From Rhizaria sp. SCN 62-66 (Eukaryota; Rhizaria, unplaced): 64,000 bases of DNA. How positions within the stretch are numbered: position 1 is the first letter of the stretch; every line of letters begins with the position of its first letter. Where the stretch lies: the NCBI GenBank assembly GCA_001724265.1, contig MEDY01000124.1, forward strand, positions 1-64,000, written 5' to 3'. Positions 35,609 through 47,726 of this stretch are shown here, one piece after another. The position numbers were made by a program, and so were the translations under genes. The notes under the pieces were generated by a model. It was not told where the DNA came from and ran no database searches. It worked only from the letters and a program-made list of their open reading frames with translations.

Positions 35609-35929
35609 TATGGGCAGCTGAGTGACTATTTATTATATTGCAATCATATCGTGATGCTTTTGTTTAAAATGCGACTATTTTGTCTGTTATTCACGTTTCG
35701 ATACATAATGGCCATTTCCTAGAAACCCATGGCTGAATTATGACAAATATAGCAGGAACCACCACCAGTAACAACACGCAAATGAAAAAGAAGGAAAACA
35801 GTATCTACAATAAGTACTTTAGCTTTGCGCACTTTGCTTAGAAGCCATGTTCGTCTTAATAAAAACAAACTGCACATCGTTGTTATTGACGTTTTATTCT
35901 GACATTCCTTCTTGTTTTGTGTTTGTCTC
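35609..35929. other. Convergent spacer between AspRS and gene 10
   Basis: AT-rich, no gene seen. A minus-strand AATAAA (TTTATT at 35893-35898) lies about 30 nt beyond the TGA assigned to gene 10, supporting that 3' end. Confidence 0.55.
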
Positions 35930-38900
35930 TCATGCGTCTGAAAGCTCAGAGGCCTCATCAGCCGCGTGTTCCGCTGCCTCCACAGCAGCGGCGACCGACT
36001 TCTCGCTATGCCCCGCGGCAATCGCATCAGCAGGGAGCGAGTGTTGTCCATGCGCATGCGCTAAGTGGCAGTGCGCCGCAGTGTCCGCCTGACTTTGCAC
36101 GCTCTGCTGGCTGTGCGCGTCACGCGGCTCCTGCTGCAGGAGCTACGACTGCTCGTTATGCGACGGCGGCTGGAGCTGCACTGGCTGCGCTGGTTGCACA
36201 TCTTGCGCGCTGCTCTGCGGTGACCCCTGGTGCACCTGTGGGGGCGACAGTGCGGGCTGCTGAGACATGTGCTGCGAGGAGTGCGGTGCAGGCTGCGACC
36301 GTGAGTTCGGATGCGTCAGCGGTTGAGCAACGTTTGGCTGTGATACCTGCTGTGATGACTGCTGGACGGCAGTTCCCTGCGACTGGGTCTGCGCATGCTG
36401 TGCTGCCTGCGGTTGCGCTGACTGCAACCGACTTGCGTGCGGCTGGGGGATCCGCCTTTGATCTTGAGACTGCGGTGTCTGCGACATAGACAGTGGGAGC
36501 TCGCCAAGGCCGCCGCTGACACTAACACCATTGCTGCTTGTCGCAGACACTTGCGGTGACTGCGGCTGCCGCTGCGAGTTGAGCTGTGAGAGTTGATGCG
36601 GGGAGCTTCGGGCCAGCTGAAGGTGCTCCTGTTGAGAGCTGTGGAGTTGCGATTGATGCTGCGGGTGCTGAGAGAACCGCGGTTGTTGCGACACTTGCGA
36701 GTGCCGCGGTGGTGTCGCCTGCGGTTGCGGAGACAGCAGCTTCTGCTGCAGCGGTGACTGAAGCTGGCTTTGCTGCGGTGAGCTTTGCTAAGAGCGCCGC
36801 TGCTGCGACAGCGCCAGAGCCTGCTGCTCAAGCTGAGTATGGGACTTCACATGGGACAGCATGCTCAGGTTGGCCTGTGACAGCGACTGCGGCATGTTCA
36901 GTAGCCTTTCTTTGTGCACGCCCCCTTCCGCGTCCGACTCAGAGTCAGCCCGCGGGCTGCGCTGCAACGGAGTCAGCTGCGACGGGGACCGCAGTTGCAG
37001 TGGTGGGCGCTGTGCCTGCGAATGTGACGGCGACTGTAGCTGCGTTCGCTGTTGGCGTGCCTGTTGCGACTGCGAGAGCGATGCTTGACGCGATTGCTCG
37101 CGTTGCTGTAACGGGGACATCTGCTGCGAGTGCGGCCACGTGAGCACGTGTGCCGGAGACTGCGCTGGAGAGCGTTGACGCAGTTGTGCCGGAGACTGTG
37201 ATGGTGAGCGCACCTGCGACTGCGCTTGCGACGCGCGCGAGCTTTCAATGGCGGCCTGACTGCTTGCGCTCTGACTCCGTGTCTCGCCTGTGCCAGCGTC
37301 AGCGCGGCCGATAGTGCCACTGGCATCTCTGCGGTTTCTGCTGTCAACAGCAACCTCGTCATAGCCCGCACCGCTGCCGAGAGCGTTCGCGTCCACTGGC
37401 GGCCCCGCACCGGTCACTGCGCTCACGCTTGTGTTTGTTTCCGCCCCCGTGATTGCGTTGTCGCCGATACCCTTTGTGCAGATATCGCGATCGTCCACCA
37501 TCGGCGTCCCGGCGACACCCTCGCTGTCGACGACGGCGGTCGCAACAGGCGCGGCTTGAGGACCATTACTCAGCGTGCTGCCGGCAACCTTGTCGCCCTC
37601 GACTGGGTGCGCATCAGTGCGACGAGCGCTTGACCGACCGCGAGACACCGCTGCCGCCTCCGCCTTCGCCATTGCAAGTGCCTCGGCATCGGCCTGCGCC
37701 ACCTTTGCCTTTGCTTTTGCGGCCGCCTCAGCCTACGCCTTGTTCTCCAGGCTCTCAGTCACCAAATCGCGCTCAGTTTTGCCGCCAACCCCGTCGCGAC
37801 TCACCGCGGCCTTCACCTCCCGCGCCCGCGCATCGGCCGACTTGGCGGCCCGTTTATCCGCCGCGGCCTCTTGCTGCGCCAGCGCCGCGCCCGCCGCGGC
37901 CTCGGTCTGGTCCGCCTGGCTAAGCCACCACGCGTCGACGAGGGCCGCCGTCGCGGGCACGCGGCCCTGCGGCGGCCGGGCGCCGAGGCCAACCAGCGGG
38001 CTAACGACGCTGTTGCTAACATGCGCGCGGCCGTGGCTCGGGGCGGGGGCCGGGGCGGGCGCGTGTGCGAGCGCGCCGAGGCCGGGACTGGCCGCCACGC
38101 CGACGGTGGCGAACGGCATGGGAACGGATGATGACGTGTTGTCGTACTCTTTGACGCTGTCGGAGCTGTTGACGCCGCTGAGGGTAGTGTTGTTGTTGGC
38201 GTTTTCATTGTCGCTGTCATTGAGTACCATGTTCGCAAGACTGTTCACATTCTCATCATTCGCACTGTTTGTGTCGTCCGCGTTGGCGCTTCTGATAGCA
38301 GCGTCGGCATCTGTATCACCGGCGTCACTGTCGTTGGCGGCATCACTTGCTGCGTCAAGTACAGCTGCAGCGACATCCTTTGCAAGAAAATCGTCGCTAA
38401 TACTTTTTGTCGCCGTCTGATCTGCATGCGCATCATCATCCGCATGAGCCATGTCACGATGAACAGCGTGTTCAAGGTTCATATCCCGGCCCTTTGTAAC
38501 CACAGCCGCGTCCTCCGCCGTGATTGCGCGCGCCACCACCGCGTTCCCAGTAGCTGCCGCGGCGGCCTTGCGCGCCGCCGCGGCTTTGAGCGTCTCCGCT
38601 ATCGGCGGCACCCAGTCAGACGGCCTGCCGAAGGGCACCTGGGACTGGTACCTGAAGTTGGACCGCTGCGAGCTAGCCTACATCTTCACGTTAAGCTTCC
38701 GCCGCGCCGGCGCGTTCTCCGCGTCTTCCTCGTCATTGTCTAGGTCACTGTGATGACTACGATCGGCAATGTCGTCGTCATCTTCGTGGCCGACATCGCC
38801 GGCGTGAGCTACCGAGCCACGTCGCAGCCCTTGCCTCACCACCGCGCCCTTGGCTCCCGTGCCCGCGAGGCCGTCGTCGCCGTCGCGGTCCGCGCTCGCC

Positions 38901-40010
38901 AGCGGCAGCCGCGCGCTCAGCGGGGCCGCGCGCGCGGGACGGGGCGGCGCCGTGTAGACTGTCAGTGGCGGCTGCGAGGCCCTAAGACGGGCCCACTTAG
39001 AGCTGTCGCTTGGCTCAGCGCCCGTTGCGAGCGTGGTGGCGGCGGCGGCTGTGGCGTTGATGGCCGAGGCAGGCGCTGGACGCTTGGTGCCTTTCTTAAC
39101 GCAGTGACTGTCTCCGAATTCGCTGTTGTCGTCGCTATCGTTGTCCGAGCGAAGAGCAGCTTCGTCGAACGCGCCGTCGCCTTCGTCGTCGTCGTCGCTG
39201 TCCTTGCCCTTTCCGGAGTCCTTGCCCTTCTCTTGCACCTGCAGAGCCGATGCAGCGCCCTGCTTGACTCGGCCCTTGCTCCCGCCAGTCGTGCCACCAA
39301 ACGCGCGCTGGTTAAACACAGTCAGTGACGGGCCGGCGCTTGCGCTTGAGATTCTTGGTGCCCTCGCAGACTTGCTACCAGCCGCAGCCGCGGTCGCGGC
39401 CGTCGGAGGCGCCGCAGTGGAGCCGAGTCCGCTGGAGCTTGAGCTGCTGGTGGCCACCTCCGACCACGCGCTCGTGGACGGACTTGCCTCGGAGGGGCTC
39501 AGCCCAGCCACCGCGCGGTCTGCAACGGTCCTCGCGGCGGAGAACGCGATGAAAGCGCGGAGCTTGGTGACGCGCTGCTCGACCTCGCTCTCGACCGCGT
39601 CCACGGCGCCGATCTGCTGGAACCAGAGAGACTGTGGCAGCGCGTCGTACACCACGCGCCGCACGCGCTCACAAGCCGCGACGTTGCGGCGGAGAAAGAC
39701 GGAGCAGGACGCATGAAGCGCGCGCACTGCGGGGGCAGGATCGGACGTGGTGGAGAAGTCGGTGTCTTCGACGCTGTGGACGAGGGTGTCGAGCTCTGTC
39801 GTCGCTGTCGCCTTGAGGGACTACAACTCCGAGAGGCAACGATCGCGACCAGCCTAAAAATATATAACATCAACGGGAAATGCGTGTTTATTTAGCTTGT
39901 TACGTTATTGAGGATCTATCAATGTGCGATCAGGAAGGAAGGGAACGTACCTCAATCTGGCGCTCTGTCATATGTTCCGCTTCGCTGAACATTTCCTCTA
40001 TGAAACACAT
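35930..40010 (-). CDS. Large Gln-rich protein of unknown function with five in-frame TAG codons (gene 10)
   Basis: Two exons, 40010-39951 and 39853-35930, phase 0, 1327 residues if TAG is sense; stop TGA. TAGs are residues 31 (39823), 412 (38680), 727 (37735), 1042 (36790) and 1257 (36145), with no in-frame TAA or TGA over 3.9 kb. The N-terminal 130 residues look folded and helical (MCFIEEMFSEAEHMTERQIE from exon 1; then CSVFLRRNVAACERVRRVVY and YDALPQSLWFQQIGAVDAVE). The middle is acidic and Ser/Ala-rich, with a conserved-looking patch PFGRPSDWVPPIAETLKAAA just after TAG412 and a Lys/Ala helix spanning TAG727. The last 450 residues are extremely rich in Gln and Ser; TAG1042 sits in SQQRRS-TAG-QSSPQQ and TAG1257 in HNEQS-TAG-LLQQEP. 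No family recognised. Nuclear scaffold or transcription-related roles are common for such tails, but this is only a guess. Confidence 0.68.
39854..39950 (-). other. Intron of gene 10
   Basis: Donor GTACGTTC, acceptor TATTTTTAG, 97 nt, phase 0. It separates a 20-codon first exon from the main exon. Confidence 0.65.
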
Positions 40011-40342
40011 TTTTTCAAGTGTAGCAATAAAAAATCCATATGAGCTGCAATATATTTCTTCGCGTGGTTAGATTTTTACATGAACACATCATTTTATAAA
40101 TGAGCATTAAGTTGAAGATGATTGGGACCAAGAGAGTCTTGCGTCCAGTTGACCGTTGGCGGTGGTGAGCAAGAGAGGGGTCAGCCCCGAGCCGTTGTTA
40201 GAGTGAACAAAAATCAGCTCATATCTCCATTAAGATCCGTTGTATGATTAAACTGCACACATTTATAATTTTTAATGGCAAACAATAACTCAAATTTATT
40301 TTGAAATTTGTATTCTCGAATGACGTGTTGCAGAGGAGCCTG
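40011..40342. promoter_or_regulatory. Divergent promoter region, genes 10 / 11
   Basis: About 330 bp, AT-rich. A TTGCAG just before the gene 11 ATG (about 40328-40333) could be a splice acceptor for an unseen leader exon. No motif recognised. Confidence 0.4.
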
Positions 40343-43300
40343 ATGCGTTCGAGCGCGTTTCACCCTCCGACTCCAATGGCAGCTCCGATGCCGCAGTGGA
40401 TTCCACAGCCTTCATACGCTCCCCAAGCTCCCTCGACCGGCATTCCCTTTGCCGCATCTGTTGCGTCTGCGCCGCCGTTCTCCTCTGGCTACCCGGCCCC
40501 GTCTCCGGGCCCGTCGCCCAGCCCGCTCGCGTGGCCCCACTCCGCCCGCCAGCCCTCGGCGCCTTTCCTACCCGCGGCGGCCGCCGCCGCCGCCGCGGCC
40601 GCGTCCCCCGCACTGGGGAGCTACCAGGACGCCGTGCTCGCACACTACCAGCAGCAACAGCAGCTGCAGCAGCAAGCGTACCACGCGCAGCTGCAGCAGC
40701 AGCACGCCCACCAGCACGCCGCGGCGTTCCAGCAGTACCACATCGCACACGGACTCCCACTGCCCGCCGGGGCGACGCACGGGCTCTCCGCGCCGCAGCA
40801 GCACGGCGGCATGTCGGCCATTGGAGCAGCAATGCCGAGCGGGGCGACCGGGACTGAGCCGTTCTACACTCCGCTACATTACAACGCAGCTGGCGGCAAC
40901 GTGATGGCGATGTACGGACACCCGCACCCTTACCCGCAGCTGCAGCCCCAACCTTTGTCGCAGCAGCTGCAGCAGCAGTACGCGGCGCCCGTTGCGAGCG
41001 CGGCGTCCGCGAGTGCGCCGGCGTCAGGCGCGGGCGCTGCGGGTGCGGTGTTCAGAGCGCAGGCTTCACCGATGCCAGCGATGCATCAGTACGCGCCGTA
41101 CCAGTACCCGTACCACCAGCAGCAGCAGCAGCCTCAGCAGCAACCCCTTCATCAGCCTCAGACCCTGCCCCGGCCCCAGCCTCAGGCTCAACTTTCGACT
41201 CATGGGTATGCGCCGTCGCAGTCCGTCCATCCTTCCTCTGCGTCATCTGCATCAGCCGCGGCGACAGAGGCGGTGCCAGAGACTGCGGCCGCGGCTGCGG
41301 CTGAGCCGGTCTACGCCGATATATCCATTCCAACCAACAAGGGCGCACTTTCGCTCACCGTGGACCTCGCGGCGCCGTTGGAGGCCACGGCCAGCAGCAC
41401 GCGGCTCTTTTGCGCGGCTAAGGGCCTCGGTCCCTTAGACACGGAGACCGTGGTCGCGACTGTGAGCAAAGCCGTCACAGACGCCGCCACTGAGGCCGCC
41501 GCCGAGGCCGCTGCTGAGGCCGCTGCTGAGGCCGACGCACAGGCGCAGGCTGCTGATGCGGCCGTTGAGGCGTACAGTTTGACCGGCGACGCTGACGGCG
41601 ACGTCGACGCAATTTCCAGGGCATCTGCGAGCGCCGCTCCTTCGATGAGCAATATCAGCCTCAACCAGACCCACAACAACGCGAGCGCGTTTATGGCCCA
41701 CGCCAGCGGCATCGCGGTCCCGACTCCGGTCTCGGCGCGCTCTGCCCGCTCAGCGCACTCCACAGCGAATACGAACACACTCGCCGCCCCTGCCCCGGCG
41801 CGTGGCCCCTCCGCGCCTGGCGGTGTGTCTGATGGTGGGTCGGGCGGTGTGCTCGAGCAGTCCGCGATCTCGACCGCGCCAACGCTCGCGGCACTGGCCA
41901 CACCGCGCCCCGCGGTGGGTGCGCCGCCGGCGCCGACGGTGACCGTAGGCGGAGTGACCGTGAGCGGAGTAACCGTGAGCAGCAGCAGCAGCAGCAGCAG
42001 CAGCGATGCCAGCGGTCCGCCTGCGGCCATGACCGTGAGCAGCAGTGGCCAACCTGTGCCTGCTGCGGTGCCCGCGGGCTATGGATATGGCTACGAAAAC
42101 CCCTATTACAACATAGTCCACGGTGGTCCTGTGAACACCACGCACCAGCATACGCCTGCTGTGCCCACTGCGAGTTCCACTGTGTATGCCGACAACTACA
42201 ACCCCAGCACTAGTGCACTCGCCAACCCTGCTCCGCCTCTCAGCACGACGAGCGCCCGCGGCCGCGGCCGTCCCCCGGTCAGCAGCTCTCAGGCTACCAG
42301 CTCTCACAGCCTTACCAACAACCATGCGAACGCACTGCATGCTACCAGCGTCCTCGGCCGCCGCACACCAAGCCCTAGTCCGGCGGCCCGCTCGCACCAG
42401 AGCAACAACAACATCAGCAGCAGCAGTCGCGCTCGCTGTCCCTCCAACAGCCGCGACACCCGCGCTGGCGCCCCCAGTGCAGCCGAGTCTGCCAGGACCA
42501 AAGCGAACACTCGCGGCGTGAGCATCCCCGGTCTGACAAGCCCCACGGTCGCCTCCGCAGCCAAGGCGCGACTCCCCGCGCCGTCCTCAGCATCGGCGCA
42601 GACGCGGCCGGCTGCAGTGACCGTGAGCAGCACCGCGAACGTAGACAACGCCCAGACTCACACCGAACGCGCACAGACGCGGTCACAGTCTGAGGCGCAG
42701 GCGGTGACCGTGAGCGCGCTGGCCGCCTCGGCCGCTGCGGCCGCCGTGACTGGCCGGCTGTACTCGTGGTACCGCGCCGCCACGGCCTCCCGCGCTGCGG
42801 CTCGCGCCACTGCGGCCCGCGCGCTCACCGCTGCGGCGTCAGTGCCGCACTCGATCCCGCGCTCGCGGCGGCTCGTCGCCGCGCACCGCGCCAAGGTGCG
42901 ACTCGCGCTCGGCGCGCTGCGGGCGCAGCGGCGCGGCGACGAGAGCGCCGGCCAGGGCTCGGCCGGCGAGGCGCGCTACGGCATCGGGCCCTACGCGGAC
43001 GCGGACGCGCAGCAGCGCGCGGCGGCGGCGGCGGCGGCGGGCGAGGGGCCCGGCGGCGTGAGCGATGCGTGGCCCACGGTCCCCGCAGTCGTCGACGACG
43101 CAGCTGCGCGGCTCTACGTCGACTCGCTGCAGCGCAACTGGGCCGCGGCCGTCGCCAAGCAAGAGGCCGCCGCCGCCTCGGCCGCGGCGGACGCGGCGGC
43201 GGCAGCGGCTGCTGCAAACCCACCGGTGCCTGCGCGCAACCGCGCGCTGCAGGCGCGGCTGGAGCACGAGGCCTGCGTGCGCGCCGAGTTCCGCGCGAAC

Positions 43301-46300
43301 GAGGCCCGCGCCAACGGCGACGACTCGGCCCCCGCGGGCGCGCCGTTTGAGTTTGAGTCGGTGGATGCGGCTGTGGCGTACTGGACGCAGCAGGCGCTGG
43401 CTCACGCGCTGCCGCCCGCCGCGCTGATGCACCTGCCGCCCGCGATCAGGCTCACGGTTGCCGCAGCGGTCTCGCACAGGGCCAAGGCCGAGGCGGCGGA
43501 GCGCGCGCGGGCTGAGCGCGAGCAGACTGAGGCCGCGGAGGCGCCCTTCGCGCCCAAGCTTGTGTCTGCGCGCTCGGCCGCGCTCGTGCGCCAGGCCAGG
43601 CGCTCGCACCAGGTATGGCTATATTTTATTGACCTTTGCAACGACGTTCCTTTGAAATGCAATGTCTTTATCTTCTCGTTGTTTTTTTTCTCACTATTTC
43701 CTGCTGCTTTTTGATTTTTGTTGTTCTTAGGGTGCTGGTGCACTGTGGGCTTCTGCTGCAGTGCGTTTGCACGCCGACTCGTTCGAGCGCGCGCGTAAGC
43801 ATGAGCACCGCCGCGACGCAGCGCAGGTACGTGGTGCATCACTTGACTCTACTTATAATTCACAGAGACTCTTTTGTGTATGTGACTACAGCTTTAATAT
43901 GAATCGTTACACTCACTAAGCATGGCTTCATTGTTGGACTTGCCGTACACAGGACGAGCTGCCTTTCGCGCCCGCGATTGACTCGCGCTCGACGCGCATT
44001 GTGGCCGGCGGCGACACAGAGCTGGAGCAGTACCGCGCTCTTTTAGTTGCCGAAGCGCAGCGTGCTGAGGAGATTGCGCAGCGCATGCAGCAGCGGCAGG
44101 ACGAGTTGCGCGCGCAATCCGCCGCCACCAAGAACACAGCCGCCGCCGCCAACGGTGGCGCCGACGACGCCCTGGCAGCAGACGCGGCAAACAGTGGGGA
44201 ACAGCGCCCCGGCGGCAGCAGCGGCAGCGTGAGCGCGCCCGTCACTCCGGCCCACGGCAAAGACGCAAGTGGGATCGCCGGCCCGGCGACTGCTGCTGCG
44301 GCGCGGCCGGACGCGCCGCTGCCGTCGGGGCGGCGCGTGCCGGCGTCGGCGCTGCGCAAACAGGCCCTCGAGGCGCGCGCGCGGGCGCTCAAGCTCGTCA
44401 CGGAGGCGCAGCAGCAACAGCACGGCCACACGCAGACTGCCAGTGGTAATGCCACTGGCAGTGCCGGCAGCGGCGCGCCTGGCTCTGCGCGGGGCCGTGC
44501 GCGCGACACTGCCAGCGGCAACACCACCCCCGTCCCACCAGCTGCCTCTGGCACTGCCACTGGCGCTGGCGCTGGTGCTAGCGCGATGTCACGGCCGCAG
44601 TCTGCTGCGCGGTCGCGGTCGAGGTCGCTGGCCCGCTCACACTCGACCGCGCGCGTCGCCGCGAGCGCGACTGCCCATGGACCGACTGGCGGCGCAGGCA
44701 GCGGCGGCGCCCGGATGACGTCGACGCCCAGGCCTACGCGCGCGTCCACCGCTGCTGCCGCGGGAGCCGCGACTGTGGGCAAGCCCCCTCGGCCGCCGAC
44801 GAACCTCAACGCCAACAACAGCGCCGCCGCTGCGCTGCCGGTGCTACCGTCACCGGCGGCTGCGGTTGTGTACACCGAGAGCTCTCCGGCCCCGGAGGCT
44901 GCGGCGGCGCGGGCTGCGGCACACGCCGCCTCGCTTGCTCAGGTGCGTCACTTGAACGTTGAGAAACTTTCTATTGGCTTTCATTGAACTTATCGTAGAT
45001 GTTATTTCAGAAATTGAAATCGTTTTCCTTTATTTTGAACCAAAGCTCACATTTGTATCGATGTATTAACCTTATCCTGTCACAGGCTCACGAGGCTGCC
45101 CTCGCACACGCGCGCGCTGCCTTTGCTGCCGATGCTCAGGCTGCAAACAGCGGCTTACACACCGCTTTCCACCCACAGCAGCAGCAACAGCTGGAGCAGC
45201 AGCAGCAGCAGCAGCAGCGGGCGGCCGCGTTGGCGACCCTCGCCGCACTGGAGCAGGCGCACGCACAGGCCCAGGCCAGCGCCAACTCTCTCGCTCTGCA
45301 AGCACAGGCGCAGGCACAGGCACAGGCGCAGGCGCAGTTGTTAAGCCAGAGCCAAAGCCAGTCCCGTAGCCGGAGTCGCCATCGCGCCCCCGCCCCCGCC
45401 ACTGCGCCCCGCGGTCGCGGCGGCCGTCCCTCGGTTGCCGCGACCACCGCCGCCGCCAACGCCTACACCGGCCCTCACACTGGCGCTGGCGCTGGCGCTG
45501 GCGTCCGTACTCCAGGCCGCTACGCTGCGGGCGCGGGCGCGACCGCTGGCCGGTCGCAGTCGCGCTCTCGCGCGACATCGCAGTCGCGGCCACTCACTGC
45601 TGGCGCCGCAGCGAACGCCTCGAGTGCAAGCGCGCATGTGGTTACCCTCGGCGGTGTGAGTATCCCGAGTCTAAGCGCCCCCAGCGCTCGCGCGCTGCGC
45701 ATTGCGCGCGCGCTTGACACTGACAACGACGGCTTCGTCGACTGCTCGTGCTACTTCACCGCCGCAGAACTCGCCAACGCGCACAGTCAAAGTCAGAACC
45801 ACAGCCAGAGCCAGAGCCACACTGGCGGCGACGGCGAGCTGGCGCTATTGACGTTGCGCGCGCTCGCAGCTTCACTCAAAGACGACGTCGCGCGCACCCA
45901 GTCGCTCTCTCAACAACACATTACTTCTGCTGCTTCGGGCCCGCAGCCCCTCCTTGCCGCCGTACTCGCGACTCAGAGGGTCGGTTTCGCGCGTCCACAG
46001 ACCGCGGCCGCTCCACTCACCGCGCACGGCCCCGACGGCAGCAACGGCAGCGCCGAGTGGGTGGCGCGCTGGACCTCCTGGCGACTGTCGGTGCGCCAGT
46101 TCGCGCTGCTGCTGACCGACCACGAGGCCAAGGCCGCCGCCGCCGCCGCGCAGCAGCAGCGCGCGGCCGCGCAGGCCGCGGCCGAGGCCGAGGCCGGCTG
46201 CCGGCGGGCTGCGGCCGAGGCGGAGGCGGCGGCGGCGGCAGCGGCAGCGGCGCACGCGGCGTGGCTGGGCAGCAACGCGGCCGCGCAGCACGCGCTTGTG

Positions 46301-46468
46301 CAACGGCACTGGGAGATCGCCAACGAACAGCAGCAAATGCAGCAGCAGGCGCAGAGGCAGCGGGATCAGGAGCAAATGCACCAGTTTCAGCAGTTTCAGC
46401 TCTATCAACAACAACAGCAACAGGTGATGCTGCAACAGCAACAACAGCAACAGATGCCAACGATGTAA
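40343..46468 (+). CDS. Ala/Gln-rich multi-exon protein with degenerate EF-hand (gene 11)
   Basis: Four exons, 40343-43612, 43731-43826, 43953-44942 and 45086-46468, all phase 0, 1912 residues, stop TAA. The first 800 residues are Pro/Gln/Ser-rich. A repeated VTVS peptide occurs at least five times (41937-42720). Residues about 800-1130 are helical and Arg/Ala-rich, ending in AEAPFAPKLVSARSAALVRQ; a related segment, DELPFAPAIDSRSTRIV, opens exon 3, so PFAP-type units appear twice across the introns. Exon 2 gives a charged segment (FERARKHEHRRDAAQ). Exon 4 contains RALDTDNDGFVD, an EF-hand-like loop whose twelfth position is Cys rather than Glu, so calcium binding is doubtful. GVSIPGLTSP and GVSIPSLSAP form another repeated pair. 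The C-terminus is a Gln-rich coiled coil. A cytoskeletal or ciliary role is conceivable from the PFxPK-type units but not shown. Confidence 0.68.
43613..43730 (+). other. Intron 1 of gene 11
   Basis: Donor GTATGGCT, acceptor TTGTTCTTAG, 118 nt, phase 0, strongly T-rich before the acceptor. Confidence 0.8.
43827..43952 (+). other. Intron 2 of gene 11
   Basis: Donor GTACGTGG, acceptor CGTACACAG, 126 nt, phase 0. An earlier CACAG at about 43860-43864 is an alternative acceptor but would add AT-rich sequence with stops. Confidence 0.7.
44943..45085 (+). other. Intron 3 of gene 11
   Basis: Donor GTGCGTCA, acceptor CTGTCACAG, 143 nt, phase 0. It joins SLAQ to AHEAALAHARAA within one helix. Confidence 0.8.
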
Positions 46469-46809
46469 ACAAAGAAACGTTACTTATTTTTAACTTTAAT
46501 TTTCAGTCTTATTTGAACTTGTTTTCGATTGACACTTAATAGAATACATATGAATCTGTGTATTATTTGAGAATAATGATTATTTTTATGATGGTTAAGA
46601 GCAAACAGAGAGGACGATTGCGAAATATATAGAGTAAACATCTACATGTTCATTGATATGTACGCACACATGTCTATATCCCCCAAATGAGGCGATCATT
46701 GTGCCGAGCGTCATGATGGAATCCAAAAACAAGCGTTAGACCTAGATCAGGGGTTGATCATTCGTAACAGCCAGACTTTGGCGACTTATGTGCGCGATAC
46801 GCGTCATAC
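46469..46809. other. Convergent spacer between genes 11 and 12
   Basis: About 340 bp, AT-rich, no gene, RNA or clear poly(A) signal recognised. Confidence 0.5.
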
Positions 46810-47361
46810 TTACTCGTCCTTGCCGAGCGCCGCAATGACCTCAGCGGGGGCCTGCACGAGCTCAACGAGCACGCCACCGGCGCCGATGGGAAAGCCCGCC
46901 GCGGCGTTGCCCTTGGGGTGGACAAAACAGACGTTGTGACCCGAGGCGCCCTTGCGGATGCCGCCGGGCGTGAAGCGCACGCCCTTGGCGGTGAGGTCGG
47001 CGACGCACGCCTCGAGGTTGTCGACCCAGAGCCCGAAGTGGTTCAGTGCGGGTTCGTGGACCTTAGGGGACTTGTTGGGGTCGAGCGGCTGCATGAGGTC
47101 GACCTCGACGGCGAGGGGGCCTTTGCCGATGGAGAGGACGTCCTCGTTGACGTTCTCCTTCTCGGACTGGAAGGTGAGCACTTTGTTCAGGCCCATGATG
47201 TCGACCCAGAACTTGGACAGCTCGTTCTTGTCCAGGCCGCCGAGCGCAATCTGCTGCACACCAAGAATGCGGAAGGGGCGCTTCGCAGCCGCCGAGGAGA
47301 AGGAGCGGACAGACACGATAGGGAACGCGGAAGCGAGCTTGGGAGCGAAGCGGCGGAGCAT
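46810..47361 (-). CDS. VOC/glyoxalase-fold metalloenzyme, probably mitochondrial (gene 12)
   Basis: Single exon, 183 residues, stop TAA. The N-terminus ([20 protein letters not shown]) is basic and amphipathic, a likely mitochondrial leader. The rest is one vicinal-oxygen-chelate unit of two beta-alpha-beta-beta-beta halves: [20 protein letters not shown] opens the first, [12 protein letters not shown] gives its metal-ligand strand (Glu), [18 protein letters not shown] opens the second (His), and [10 protein letters not shown] closes it (Glu). This matches the lactoylglutathione lyase/methylmalonyl-CoA epimerase group; the [18 protein letters not shown] segment is shared with bacterial VOC proteins annotated as lactoylglutathione lyase-like. 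The exact substrate cannot be read from sequence. The frame is open upstream of the chosen ATG into AT-rich sequence, which I treat as leader. Confidence 0.85.
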   Translation of the reverse strand: MLRRFAPKLASAFPIVSVRSFSSAAAKRPFRILGVQQIALGGLDKNELSKFWVDIMGLNKVLTFQSEKENVNEDVLSIGKGPLAVEVDLMQPLDPNKSPKVHEPALNHFGLWVDNLEACVADLTAKGVRFTPGGIRKGASGHNVCFVHPKGNAAAGFPIGAGGVLVELVQAPAEVIAALGKDE

Positions 47362-47726
47362 CGAGGACTGGATTGAAGAGTTGGAACGCGGGTGGAAATA
47401 TGCACATGTAACAAAGTGCTGTGAGCGTGTATTAAAACAAAAATATAAGATGATAGCTATTCTGCCCAAACAAAGTGACACCCGCCCAAGAGTACGTCTT
47501 GAAGACGACATAAACTTGCATATCAAATAGCCCAAGATACGTCTCACGTGGTGAGGGCCGAGACTCTTCGAGATCATGAAACGCAGCTGAGAATCCGTTA
47601 CGTAATGCCGCCACTCCAAATGACCGTTACTGTAAAAATCACCAGCTATCCTAAAGACACAGCTCACTTATTTGCTTGCATTGTAAATTATCATTGAATC
47701 TCACCCAATATATCCACAGAAAACCC
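47362..47726. promoter_or_regulatory. Divergent promoter region, genes 12 / 13
   Basis: 365 bp, AT-rich, with no recognisable motif; both ATGs face outward from it. Confidence 0.45.

Noticed and set aside
35930-40010. Pseudogene or several short genes instead of one TAG-containing gene
   Set aside because: A decaying gene should also collect TAA, TGA and frameshifts. Here only TAG occurs, always in one frame, and composition is continuous.
47362-47667. N-terminal extension of the glyoxalase-fold protein
   Set aside because: The frame is open upstream of 47361, but the sequence is AT-rich and the mitochondrial leader starts naturally at the chosen ATG.
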